64,000 nt of DNA. It comes from Exophiala sp. HKRS030. Taxonomy: Eukaryota > Ascomycota > Eurotiomycetes > Chaetothyriales > Herpotrichiellaceae. The DNA is taken from assembly GCA_023897205.1 (NCBI GenBank), contig JAHWDD010000004.1, positions 5,332,001-5,396,000 of the forward strand, in the 5' to 3' direction. Below are positions 23,340-33,380 of the stretch, piece by piece. The stretch's first letter is position 1. The number at the start of each line of letters is the position of its first letter. The notes below the pieces were generated by a model. The model was not told the DNA's origin, did not search any database, and was given only the letters and a program-made list of their open reading frames with translations. Both the position numbers and the translations under genes were made by a program.

Positions 23340-24190
23340 ACGTAGGTATATTAAGAGTATATAAGCTAATGCTATATTTAGTAATACCTACTAAGGGGTT
23401 TGCGTTAGTATATTTAGGGCAATAGAGTTAAGAATAAGAAAAATAGTTTAGAGAGACGAAGGGAACGAGAATAGGATAGGAGACTAGCTTCTTATAACCG
23501 TTAAAAGCGGCATCGCGCCTAATTCGCGACTATACTCGAAACGATAGGGCCGCCTAAACTAAAGGCGTATTTCCTAGTACCTACTTTATATTATAAAAAA
23601 TAATAAGTAAAATAGTAAACGCTAGAGTATAATAAAAGATAAGAAAAATAAGTATTAGGGGAAAAGAAAAAGAATATAACTAGAGAGAGTTAAAGTATAA
23701 TAAAATACTAGTAAGGTATATTTAAATAATTAAAAGACTAAATAAAAGAAGTAATTTATATAATAAATAAATATCTTTTACCTAAGAGGCTCTTATTAAT
23801 ATTATTAAATAAAGTTATTATAAGGCTAGATATATATAATATTAGCGTCTATAAGACTAGAGCCGAAATAGAAGCCTTACTAATATATAAAGGAGTATAG
23901 TAGAAGCGGGCTAAAGCCGTAAGAGAGTAGAAGGGAGTAGAAGGGGAGCGCGAAAGAGAGGAAGGAAGTAGAAGAGAGCGGACGAGGGAGCGAATTAACT
24001 AAATAATAGTTAGTGGGTAAACAAAGCGGCGGGAACTAAGTTAGCGAAAGAAGGGTAAAGGACGACTATTCGGGGATATATATATCTATATCTTTTAATA
24101 TAATAATATATATAGAGAAAGAAGGATATAGAGAGATACGGAGATCGAGAATACGTCGGTTCTAAGCAAAAGAGTATAAGGTAAATAGTA
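23340..24190 (+). mobile_element. small RIP-mutated transposon remnant, possibly DNA-transposase 3' end
   Basis: CA and TG are nearly missing between about 23345 and 24160, as in the large block. On the plus strand at about 23820-24010 one frame reads SVYKTRAEIEALLIYKG, then KRAKAVRE, then a long Glu/Arg/Gly/Ser-rich tail before a stop. This resembles the basic C-terminal end of fungal pogo/Fot-type transposases, where KxRAEIEAL-like and KRxRAK-like strings precede a charged tail. The match is from memory of the family and is not certain. No DDE residues or target duplications could be shown. Confidence 0.45.
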
Positions 24191-24500
24191 TTGAAAATTA
24201 CTAGCGCTACCTGAATGAACAGATTGTGTCGTGATGCTGATAATGACGAGGTGGTGGGTAATTTTGTCCCTTCCGTGCAGATTGATATTAATTGTTGGAT
24301 TGTTTTGCTTGCTGATCTGGGGGTGGATTTGCTCTCGTACCGTAGTAGAAGTAAATGCCGCCGGAAGTAGCCCTGAGACCAAGTGGGTTGAGCAGGAGAG
24401 ATGGAGAGAGATGGAGGGACATGGAGACATAGAAAATAGACACACAGAGAGGTAGATGGCAAAAGGGTGTGATTGTTCGACTGTACTGTCGGGTAAAATC
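24191..24500. other. 3' region of STI1, no gene
   Basis: Normal base composition returns here. It contains a short gagagatgg repeat stretch at about 24399-24425 and likely holds the STI1 3' UTR. Long minus-strand frames starting near 24511 have no family resemblance. Confidence 0.5.
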
Positions 24501-26431
24501 TTATCTTCCAACGCGGATGACGCCTGCAGCGACCAGTTTCTGGACTTTGGAACGGATACCAGGGTTCTTCATGTGTTCATTCAGAGCGGCAGGATCGCCT
24601 TTGGCTTGCTGCAGGATAGATTGCATGACAGGGTCGGATAGGATTTGCACTAGAAAGAAGGGGGTTTGATTAGTTTGTGGTCTCTTTGATGTTGGGGGAG
24701 AGGGTCTGGATGGGTGGATGTTCAAATGATCTGGGAATCATGTGCACACTTACTGATCTCAGGGTCTTTCTGAATTCTTGCGCTGGTCTCCTCCTCAGTC
24801 TCGCCTTGTCTTGATGCGTACATGGCATCGAGGGCCTTTTGTTGTTGCTGCTCAATCTCCCAAGAGTTCTTACCTCCTTCATCGTGTTCTGCCGCAGCCG
24901 TACACACATCAAGACACTTGTTGTATTCTTTCATACCGAACAATGCCTGCGCCTTGCGGAGATAGGCTTTGATGAACTTGGGGTCTCTTTTGATAGCTTC
25001 GTCACAGTCTTGGATCGCGGTGGGGAACGCTAGGAGTTTGATCAGAGCGGCGGCACGGTTGCTATATCCACGCGGATCGTCGGGTGCACGCTTTGTGAGT
25101 TCTGTGTAAGCATCTACTGCGCCTGGCCAGTCTGCAGCTTTGAATTTCTCGGCTCCAAGTAAGCGAGCTTCCTCAGCCTTTTCTGGATCAATATATGCAT
25201 CTTTCTCAGCCTTGATGTGCGCCTTTTCCGCGGCTTTCAACTTTGCAAGAATTTCAGGAGTACGATGTTCAGTGAGAGACTTTTGGTAATTTGTGATGGC
25301 CTTAGGTAGATCACCAAGTTTTTCATATGAAGAACCAATACGTCCGAATGCTTTGGCGATGATCTTGAAGTCGGCGAGGATCTGTCGGCCTTCAGTGATG
25401 GCTTTCTCGGCGGCTTCGATGGCACCTTGATAGTCACCCTTTTCGAATTTAGCGGCGCTGAGATTGGTCAAGTAGGTGATGTCCTTGTGAAGATCCCATG
25501 CTTTGCTGTAGTGTTCAATGGCTTCGTCAAACTTGCGCTTCTTATAGTTTTCAGTACCAAGTTTCTTCTCTGCTTCAGCTTCTTCTTTGGCCTTCTTTGC
25601 AGCCAAGGCTTCTTCATCCTCTTCCTCTGGTTCAGGCTCGGGTTCTGGTTCGGGCGCTTTTTTCGGTTGGGCAGGAGGATTGGACTGGGACGGGCGTCTG
25701 GCATTGGTACGTCTTCTTCGGCTTCAGTAGGTCTTCCTCCGCCGAAAGGACCTCCAGCGTCAGGGTTGCCCAGTTGCATGTCAACACCGAGGAGAACTCC
25801 CATGACTTGTAAGAAGCGGGGATCACCTAGTTCTTGTCCCATCTCTTGAGGATTCTTTGCCAGACGTTGTAACTTGGCCATGAACTGGGGATCTGCAAGG
25901 TACCCGGAAGTCTTGGGATTGCTGGCGAGTTTCTGAATGAGTTGAGGATCGCTAAACATGTTACCCAAGCCGTCGAGACCGCCAGAGCCGAGATCTGCAC
26001 CGTCTTCGCGAGCCTCAGCTTCGATTGCTCTGTTGACGGCCTCGAGTCCGGATTTGGCTTGAGCATTGGAAGGCTCGAGTTTGAGGGCTTCCTCGAAAGC
26101 GTCCTTCGCACCAATGAGATCACCTAGACCGTGGTATGCTGTGCCTTTTCTTCCCCAACCTTTTGCCCAATCAGCCTTGAGGTCGGTGGTCTTATTGGCA
26201 TCGTCGAGAGCATTTTGATATTCTCGAAGGGAAGCATATGCGCCGGAGCGATTGGAATAGAGGACATGATTGGAAGGGTCTAGCTCGATGGCTTGTGAGA
26301 ACTTTTCACTAGAGACAAATTAGCAACTGGGAAGGAGTAGAAGAGTTGTCAAAGTGCGAGTCATACACAGCAGTCTTGAAGTCTTTGGCAGCAAAGGCCT
26401 TATTTCCCTCTGCCTTGAGGGCGTCCGCCAT
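24501..26431 (-). CDS. sti1: Hsp70/Hsp90 co-chaperone Sti1 (Hop), with one apparent frameshift
   Basis: Exons complement(24501..24649, 24754..26308, 26367..26431); introns of 104 and 58 bp are GT-AG. Starting with MADALKAEGNKAFAAKDFKTAV, it shows the full Hop layout: TPR1, a DP1 segment (MFSDPQLIQKLASNPKT), a Pro/Glu-rich linker, TPR2A (NYKKRKFDEAIEHYSKAW), TPR2B (KFKAADWPGAVDAYTEL) and a DP2 C terminus (QILSDPVMQSILQQAKGDP...). Sti1 passes clients between Hsp70 and Hsp90 in the cytosol. The linker changes frame after MPDARPS: the next conserved words (NPPAQPKKAPEPEPEP) lie one base out, near 25682-25692. Restoring one base would give about 589 residues, the length of yeast Sti1. An assembly indel is more likely than a true null allele. 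It is divergent from the RPC34 gene. Confidence 0.93.
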
Positions 26432-27193
26432 GTCCGGGTGGAATGAGGGGGATCTTGGGTTTGGAATGCTCAGGAATTATCGTTTGCTGAAGGTGTGATT
26501 AAAGTCAAACCGCAGAGGTAATGCGTCGATGCGGAAGAGAGGTAAATGTGAAGGTAGTAGTGAATGGGAGCAATGGTGGGTTGAATAATTGAAAGGTTAT
26601 GTCGAAGAGTGGGAGTCGGCAAGGCTGAGTTTGTCTAGAAAATTCGGTGCACGGGCCATCTGAAGGAGGGGATGCGGACCAATCAGAGAGGGGTTATCTC
26701 CAGACGAGGCTACACATAGTAACGGCAAGCACAAGACCTTGATGAAGTCCAATGGAACTCCCAGGCTGACACCTCTACTGACTATGCTATGCCATGGGCT
26801 CTAAATCTCACACGGTGCCATGTTGTGAGCGCCAAAATCAAACGTGTTTGTCGGTCGTAAATAGTAAAAAGCTGCTTGAAGCGGATACGGAAACTGATAT
26901 CCTCCGCCAGATGTGGCCGACCCCGCTACCTCAGGCTCCGTGGCTCCTCGTGCTTGCGCTTTGCGGCTTGTCCATTAAAATTTCTAGATCCACCACAAAA
27001 AACATAACAATTAGTGCCAGACTTGCAGTCATTCTCTTCTCTTCCGCACACAATACTCTTAACATCTCCTCTCTAGATATGCTCCGGTGACATTCGTTCT
27101 TCAACTTGGTCCAAACATCTGTCGTTGGACCATCATGTTCTGCCGCTCCTATCCTCATCGGTAGCAGTCCCTGAAACCATCTCACTCCTCATC
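26432..27193. promoter_or_regulatory. shared divergent promoter of STI1 and RPC34
   Basis: 762 bp separate the two start codons. At 26633-26645 the plus strand reads gtcTAGAAAATTC, which fits GTC-ta-GAA-aa-TTC, two perfect units and one imperfect unit of a heat shock element, about 205 bp upstream of the STI1 start. Sti1 is a known Hsf1 target in yeast, so the site is plausible. No other element was recognised. Confidence 0.4.
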
Positions 27194-28613
27194 ATGCCTC
27201 CTCGACCCATCACAACTGCCTCTCCTACTCCGGGTCCTTCCTCCTTTAGCAAAGGTCGAGACAGAGTTGCCGATAGTCTCTATGCTTGGTGTCGACAAAA
27301 TCACGACCCCGGCTATGTCTTTTCTCAAGATGAATTGCTCAGTGCAGGCATCATTCCTGAGCAGAAACTCGAGATCCTCCTCGCCTCGACTCAACACCTT
27401 GTCCAGAGAGCTCTTTTCAAGATTCATGACAGATCTGGTGGTACCATTGGCTGGGAACTCGTCGAAGAGGCCCAGGCTGCGAAGTAGGCAATCTCGGTTT
27501 TCGTCTTTGTGCTATGTCCTAACCTCATCTGCGCTGCAGCTTTGCCAATTTAGGTCGTGATGAACAACTCGTTTACAGCTGTATCGCCAATGCAGGCAAC
27601 GCGGGAATATGGAACAAGACGGTCAAGATGCGCATCCAAGCCCATGCGCAGGTCATTGAACGCACCTTCAAGTCTTTGTTGACAAAAGGTCTGATCAAGC
27701 CTATGAAAAGTGTCAAGAACCCGGGCAGAAAGATGTGGATTCTCGCTACTCTACAACCCAGTGAAGAAGCTACAGGTGGTTCTTGGTATACAAGTGGTGA
27801 TCTGGATATCAGTCTGCTCAACATTATAGCAGGACTCATTGAATTCTATGTGGCTACTCGATCCTGGCAAGAACAAGATTCCTCTGAAACCCAATCTAAC
27901 AACAAGCGTAAAGTACCTGATACCGGGTTCGACGACACCAATGATTCCGGTCGAAAGGCATCAAGACTGACGATACCACTCATACCAAAGACAAAGGCAA
28001 ATCTTCAAAGTCTTCACCTCCGACAAAATCCTACCGTCCTTTCGCACCTGGCCATACAGCCTATCCTACTCTACAAGATATCTCCAGTCATATTCTCAAA
28101 ACAAAGGTGACGCAGACAGTATTACCCGAAAATGCCATTGATCAACTCCTTCAAGTTATGGTCTACGATGAAAAACTTTTCAAAGTTCTTCGAAGACCTC
28201 ACCCGGATGAAGACCTTGACCCCGACGATGTTGTGGTCATGTATCGCTCCTTCAAGACTCCTGCTGTTGTTAAGGATAAAATGAGTTCGGAACAAAGAAA
28301 TAAAAATGACAAACTCGGTCCGCTTGAAAAAGCGGCAATCAAAAGACAGGAAGAACTGGAAGATATTGGAATGGGTGGGGCCAACGAAGTCCCCTGCATG
28401 ACTTGTCCGGTCTTTGATATTTGCGGTGATGGTGGCTCTGTTAATGCTCTCACCTGCGAGTATTTCACCGATTGGTACACCAAGATCGCACAGGCAGATA
28501 CTGAGGCAGGGATTGGGGTTGCTTCAGGAAAAGATTCTTCACAACAAGCATATGGAACGGACAAGGTTCGTTCAAAGGATGCGGCCATTATGGATATTGA
28601 AATGGAGGATTGA
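27194..28613 (+). CDS. RNA polymerase III subunit RPC34 (RPC6), with one apparent frameshift
   Basis: Exons join(27194..27483, 27540..28613); the intron of 56 bp is GT-AG. The protein begins MPPRPITTASPTPG and has the tandem winged-helix region (DRSGGTIGWELVEE, then DEQLVYSCIANAGNAGIWNKTVK) followed by the C-terminal cysteine cluster CMTCPVFDIC plus a later Cys in ALTCEYF, which in this family binds an iron-sulfur cluster. RPC34 with RPC82 and RPC31 forms the Pol III initiation subcomplex that contacts TFIIIB. After NDSGRK the frame changes by one: the next conserved run (IKTDDTTHTKDKGK to HILKTKVTQTVLPEN) continues one base out, near 27955-27962 in a short run of A and G. Restoring one base gives about 454 residues. 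An assembly indel is likely. Confidence 0.9.
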
Positions 28614-29355
28614 TCTGGCACGATTGAATGATTTTGATTTCATTATTGTTGTACCATGGCATTGCGCCGGCGTTGTGCTCTTTTGCCTAGACTCAAATCG
28701 ATCGAGAGCTTCGAAGTCTGCGGCAAGTTCGATATATCATCAAGATGATCGAACTAAAAATGGAGACCCTAGCCAGGATGATATGTGAGTGGCATAGTGA
28801 GATACCCTACTTTTGTGAATATGGCGCGCAAACGCGCTTGAATCAAAATTCACATATGATTGATTGGAAGTGGGCTCAGTCTAGCATGCCCACGCATGCC
28901 CTGACTACCCACGCAGATTTTCCAATTAAAATACAAGTATGATCTGCCAATAACTACTGTATGAGTAGCAAAGAACGATGAGGGCTGATAGTACACAGCT
29001 GGTAGTCAACGTCCCAGTCGAGACTCTTCCATCACAATCCTCGATCCAACATACCCGTGAATCTCAGTTTTCGCCCTTAAGACGATTCGATTCCTTCTCT
29101 CCAGTTCTATCCCCCATGGTCACTTGTGCATGATAACCGCTCCCCCGTTTTCCTACCGTGTCGCAGTCCAATAAACCGATCCAAGTATTTCTCCACCGTG
29201 CCGCACCTTTGGCTAAAGAAAGAGCCATTTGGGTACTGGTAAGCCGAAGCACGTGATAGAGATCGCAGACGCATCACACCAGAACCCATCCGATTCGATT
29301 TTTGTGTGTCTTCTGTGTTTCCCTGTGTGCATAATGCCCAGCTGCAAGTATAGTA
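28614..29355. other. convergent intergenic region
   Basis: Lies between the 3' ends of RPC34 (plus) and the histone deacetylase (minus). Only short frames; no RNA gene or repeat was seen. Confidence 0.5.
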
Positions 29356-31080
29356 TTACACAATCCGGTGGCGACCACTGTGCTCGTAACTCAAGCTCCG
29401 TCTACACCTGCAGCTGCGTTGGTCGTTCCACCGACTGGGCCGCCGGTTATCCCTGCTGCCGCTCCTCCTCCCCTCCACCTCCCGTTCCGCTGCCTCCTCC
29501 GATGCCAGCGCCAGAACCAATCCCACTGCCTCCGCCACCGCCGCTAAGAGGTACGGTTGTTGCTCCCCCGGGATTGCGGGCGCGGCTAGATTGACATTTC
29601 CACCACCACCGGGCACGCCGCCATTGCGCTCCAACTCTCTCCTCTTTGTTATTTTGGCCAAAAGGCCTCCTGCGCCGTCGCGCTCTTCGAGGCGCTCTTC
29701 CCTCTCGGCGCGTTTCGCGCGGAGCTCTTCCTCCGCCTCCTCTCTCCAGCCCTGGATGTCCGGTGGGATGTATTTCATTTGGACCGAGGGCGCGGCGCGG
29801 ATCGTCGACAGCTGGTCGCGCACGTGTTTGATGATGCGCTCGATGTCGGCTTTGCTGTTCATGTTCTCCTTGCGCCAGCCGCTGAGGTTGGGGAACAACG
29901 TGAAGCCCTCGCGCCGGAATGCTTCGCGGTACGGTGTGTGGTCTGGCAAGGCTGGGTTGAGTGTCGTGTCGGCGCCGATGCAGATGCTGGTTTCGTGTGC
30001 CCAGGCCCGTGCGACGTTGCGTGGTGTGTATCCGCCGCCGCCGACGACGAGGAGTGGTAGGTTGAAGGTCTTCACGTATGATACGCATTGTCCGTGGCCG
30101 CGGATGTTGAGATTGAAGCATCCTAGGCGGTCGTGGCCGAGGCTGTCGGCGCCGCATTGGAGCACGACTGCGGTGGGCTTGTAGATTTTAATACATGGTT
30201 CGATGACGTTTTGGAATAGGTACGCGTAGTTTTCATCGTCAATGCCGTCGTTGAGCGGTACGTTGATCGTGTAGTTTTTGCCTGGGTTGTCAGGGTGGAG
30301 CGGGCCAGTGGATTCTAAGGGTCCCGTGCCCGGGAAAAATACTTCACGGTCGTATTTGTGGAAGCTGACACACATGACTCGGTCGGTTGACCAGAATGCT
30401 TGCTCGACCCCATCGCCGTGGTGTACGTCGATGTCGATGTATAGAACCCTGGGGTGGTGGCGGAGCAGTTGGAGGATTGCCAACACTATATCATTGACGT
30501 AACAGAAACCCGAGGCTTCGGCTTTTTTGGCATGATGTAGTCCGCCTGACCAGTTGATGGCGATGTCGGATTGTTTATTGCACAGCTTTCGGGCTGCGTC
30601 GATTGAAGCTCCCGTGTACAGACTACAGTAGTCAAATAGGCCGTCGAAAATTGGACAGTCATCGCCGACACCATAGATAGCAGATGAGAAGCCTTGTGGG
30701 CCGGTGGCGAGTTCTGGGTACATTTCGTAAATATTTTGGGGGGTTGCGATGGAGAGAAAATCCACGTAGTCGTCTTTATGAAATTCGGCGAGTTCGTCCT
30801 TTGTCGCGGCCCTCGATAAGTACGCGTCCATGGCGGTATGCATGCCATAGGACAGAACGAGCGATTTGGTTAATGTCAGTCGCCATGGTTTCATCGGGTG
30901 AGTCTGACCGAAGTGGTGGCCTTCAACTTCTGGGTTGTAGTGCCATGATACTGTGTAGCCTTTGGGTCGCGCGATACCGTTCGTTTCGGCCTCTCGTTGG
31001 ATTTTGGCGGAGAGGCTGAATGTGGATGATGTTGGAGGTTGAGATGAATCATATTCCTGTACTATTGACCCTGGGGCCAT
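29356..31080 (-). CDS. hosA: class I histone deacetylase, Hos2/HosA type
   Basis: A single-exon frame of 574 residues. Active-site features are all visible: SGGLHHAKK (His182/183), YIDIDVHHGDGV (zinc ligands Asp218 and His220), CGADSLGHDRLG (Asp312) and GGGGYTPRNVARAWAHET with the catalytic Tyr351. YNPEVEGHHFGQTHPMKPWRLTLT and the spacing match Hos2/HosA rather than Rpd3. Hos2 is the catalytic subunit of the Set3 complex and removes acetyl groups from histone H3/H4 tails in active genes. Residues 1-40 are extra to yeast Hos2. The last 80 residues are of odd composition, and a neighbouring frame from about 29590 gives a Gly/Ser-rich tail ending at 29447, so the true C terminus is uncertain. 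The gene is divergent from the Yng2-like gene. Confidence 0.93.
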   Translation of the reverse strand: MAPGSIVQEYDSSQPPTSSTFSLSAKIQREAETNGIARPKGYTVSWHYNPEVEGHHFGQTHPMKPWRLTLTKSLVLSYGMHTAMDAYLSRAATKDELAEFHKDDYVDFLSIATPQNIYEMYPELATGPQGFSSAIYGVGDDCPIFDGLFDYCSLYTGASIDAARKLCNKQSDIAINWSGGLHHAKKAEASGFCYVNDIVLAILQLLRHHPRVLYIDIDVHHGDGVEQAFWSTDRVMCVSFHKYDREVFFPGTGPLESTGPLHPDNPGKNYTINVPLNDGIDDENYAYLFQNVIEPCIKIYKPTAVVLQCGADSLGHDRLGCFNLNIRGHGQCVSYVKTFNLPLLVVGGGGYTPRNVARAWAHETSICIGADTTLNPALPDHTPYREAFRREGFTLFPNLSGWRKENMNSKADIERIIKHVRDQLSTIRAAPSVQMKYIPPDIQGWREEAEEELRAKRAEREERLEERDGAGGLLAKITKRRELERNGGVPGGGGNVNLAAPAIPGEQQPYLLAAVAEAVGLVLALASEEAAEREVEGRRSGSRDNRRPSRWNDQRSCRCRRSLSYEHSGRHRIV

Positions 31081-32030
31081 TGTTTGATGAAGGAGACGCT
31101 GTCAATGCGCCTCTTGTCTTATGTCGCCTCTGAATGTAAATTTAAAGATGGAACGTGATAATCCCGAATGGTTTATTGCTGTGTGAATTGCTGGTCATAA
31201 TGCGCGAAGTTTTGTCATCCTTGATACCATATGTTCGATGATTGAGTATGTAGTTCGAAGGTCTTGTCGCAAAAAACTCACAATTGACGAGCCATGGTCT
31301 CAACCGCGTTAACGTTCAGATGAGAATAGTGGTACTGTATCGGGCAACAACTTAAGATGGGTGAAGACTAACAGCCGTGTGATTGTCAAAATCTACAAAT
31401 GCAGACCAAGTCGTTGTCGTGCTGTGTTAGAATTCAAAATGGGGATTCACGAGGTCGGGAAGACGAGGCTTGCACAAGACGGTCCACGTCCATGAAGATC
31501 TTGATGTGGCTGAAAGTATGAAGCACTGGGACATAATGGGGCTAAGGTTCTTTTCGGTTCAGATATAATACGTCAGACGACCCAACTTGGGACCGATGTG
31601 CCGCAAGTTAAAGCTGGTCATATGAAGGTAATTCCCGTCAGACTGCCGCTTTGGCTGATCTGGAATGTTCTTGACGGTACCGTGACTCCAACGTGGCGTA
31701 GCAACGAAAAGAGTGATTAAATCTCGCCACTTTAAAGGCCTCCCTGTGGCTGCCACAAATTAGCGCGTTCTATTTTCCTCTAGGGATTTGACACCAACAT
31801 TCCTCTCGTCTCTCCCTTTAGTCATCAACAATCATCAACAACCTTCTAAATTCATCAAATCTAATTGAACAAAGACTTCGTCGAGGGTTGATGAGATCGA
31901 ATACCATACTTCGATGTTAGGATTTGGTCCAAGTGGTTGATGAAACGTCAGAGAGGTTGTCTTTTTGATCGGCCTCATCCTCCGAAGAGGTCGATATTCC
32001 CCTCTTAATCATCTAAGAAAAGTTTTGCAA
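31081..32030. promoter_or_regulatory. divergent promoter between HosA and Yng2-like genes
   Basis: 950 bp without a convincing gene, holding both promoters. A deacetylase subunit and an acetyltransferase-complex reader share this region. A pyrimidine-rich stretch (about 31775-31830) precedes the Yng2-like start. No specific operator was identified. Confidence 0.45.
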
Positions 32031-33380
32031 ATGGCGTCCAACGAAGATTGTGCGTCTGTCTTGGAATATTTTATTCATGAAGCATCAAATCTTCCGGCAG
32101 AAATTGCGCATATGCTGGAGGAAATCCAAGCCAAAGATCGAGATCTACAGAAGTTGGCAGCAGTGATCGGGCAGAAAGATGGCAACATTCAGAAGCACCT
32201 CAAGGCTAATGGAGTCCTGGCGCCTCATCCCAAAGAAGGCGAGTACGCAGACCTGATCAAGAAGAACTACGAAATGTCGTCAATACTTCAAAATCAGAAG
32301 GTCATGCTGAGTGAAAAGGCTTGCAACCTTCTGGAACGTCAAGTCAAGAAGCTCGACGTCAAGATCCGCGAGTTGCAGAATGATGGCCAGCTCACCGACG
32401 GCCCTCCTCTGCCCAGTGTGTTCAGTCGCAAGGAAAGTCAGAAGTCACTTGCTGACGCGCCTGCAACCCTCCCTCTCCAAAATGCTTCCGTCAGCGCCCT
32501 CAATGCAAGTGCGCACAGAATCAATACTCATCTCGCTTCAACTATGCAACAAGCACAACCGAGACAGCTCCCACAAATATCTACCACCACTGCTCCCGTT
32601 CAAAGAAGTTCTGCTCCTGCTACGCCAGCTTCTGCTGTCCAACAGCAACGTCAAAGAGAACGTGAACATTCTGCGGGTGCAGATACGAAACGACGCAAGT
32701 TGGGGAATCCACTTGCTGGCACAAATCTACCCGCACAACCTAGCAATCTACGACAATCCTCGTTAGGTCCTGGTACACCCAAAGCAGGCACTCCGACTGG
32801 TACAGCTCCGAGCCGCGCGGGAAGTATACCTCGGACAGTTGGGTCTCAACAAGCCACGGCCCCACCTAAGAAGTCGGGGCTGTCGAAGAAAGTGATTCCA
32901 CATCAACAGGTCAACAAACTCAAGCAAAAGGGCACCAACAAAGCAAGACCGTCGCTTGGTCGAAAGAAGGGTCAGTCGCCGTCAATTCGTGGTGGTCGGG
33001 GAGGAACAGCAGCTTCAGAAGATGCAGACTCGGTTTTATCGTCTGCCGATGCCTCGGAAACCGACGCGTCGCAATCTAGAGGGAGGCGACGAAGCAAGAA
33101 GCAGACGGTGGAGGCCGAGCCGGAAGTTGCGGAGGACGAAGAGATGGAGGATGACGAGAATGAAGACAACAAACACTATTGCTTTTGCAATCAACGAAGC
33201 TTTGGTGAAATGGTGGCATGTGAGAACGATGATTGCCCCTACCAATGGTTCCACACGATCTGCTTGAATATGAAGAAGGTACCCGATGAGGACGAGGACT
33301 GGTATTGTCCTACGTGTCGAGAGAAGCCAGAGATCATTGCCATGGTTCAAGCGAAGAAAAAGAGCGCAGGCCGTAAATAG
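32031..33380 (+). CDS. ING-family PHD-finger protein, Yng2-like (NuA4 subunit)
   Basis: A single exon of 449 residues from the Met at 32031 (MASNEDCASV). An in-frame Met at 31965 would add 22 residues unlike the family. The N-terminal ING domain (about 1-115) contains YFIHEASNLPAEIAHMLEEI and the coiled-coil end LSEKACNLLERQVKKLDVKI. A long Ser/Pro/Gln/Lys-rich linker with basic runs follows. The C terminus holds a complete Cys4-His-Cys3 PHD finger (YCFCNQ, MVACEN, CPYQWFH, DWYCPTC) of the type that reads H3K4 methylation. Length, the NLPAEI box and the position of the PHD fit fungal Yng2 (NuA4), though Pho23 or Yng1 remain possible. Confidence 0.88.
   Translation: MASNEDCASVLEYFIHEASNLPAEIAHMLEEIQAKDRDLQKLAAVIGQKDGNIQKHLKANGVLAPHPKEGEYADLIKKNYEMSSILQNQKVMLSEKACNLLERQVKKLDVKIRELQNDGQLTDGPPLPSVFSRKESQKSLADAPATLPLQNASVSALNASAHRINTHLASTMQQAQPRQLPQISTTTAPVQRSSAPATPASAVQQQRQREREHSAGADTKRRKLGNPLAGTNLPAQPSNLRQSSLGPGTPKAGTPTGTAPSRAGSIPRTVGSQQATAPPKKSGLSKKVIPHQQVNKLKQKGTNKARPSLGRKKGQSPSIRGGRGGTAASEDADSVLSSADASETDASQSRGRRRSKKQTVEAEPEVAEDEEMEDDENEDNKHYCFCNQRSFGEMVACENDDCPYQWFHTICLNMKKVPDEDEDWYCPTCREKPEIIAMVQAKKKSAGRK

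Noticed and set aside
21155..24023. 11 bp inverted repeat TGTTTACCCAC / GTGGGTAAACA around the RTA1-like gene as transposon ends
   Set aside because: About one such match is expected by chance over this span, RIP-type sequence continues beyond the right copy, and no target duplication is visible.
24010..24511. Overlapping minus-strand frames of 138-150 codons with hydrophobic stretches
   Set aside because: They fall in RIP-type or simple-sequence DNA and the 3' region of STI1; hydrophobicity comes from AT-rich codons.
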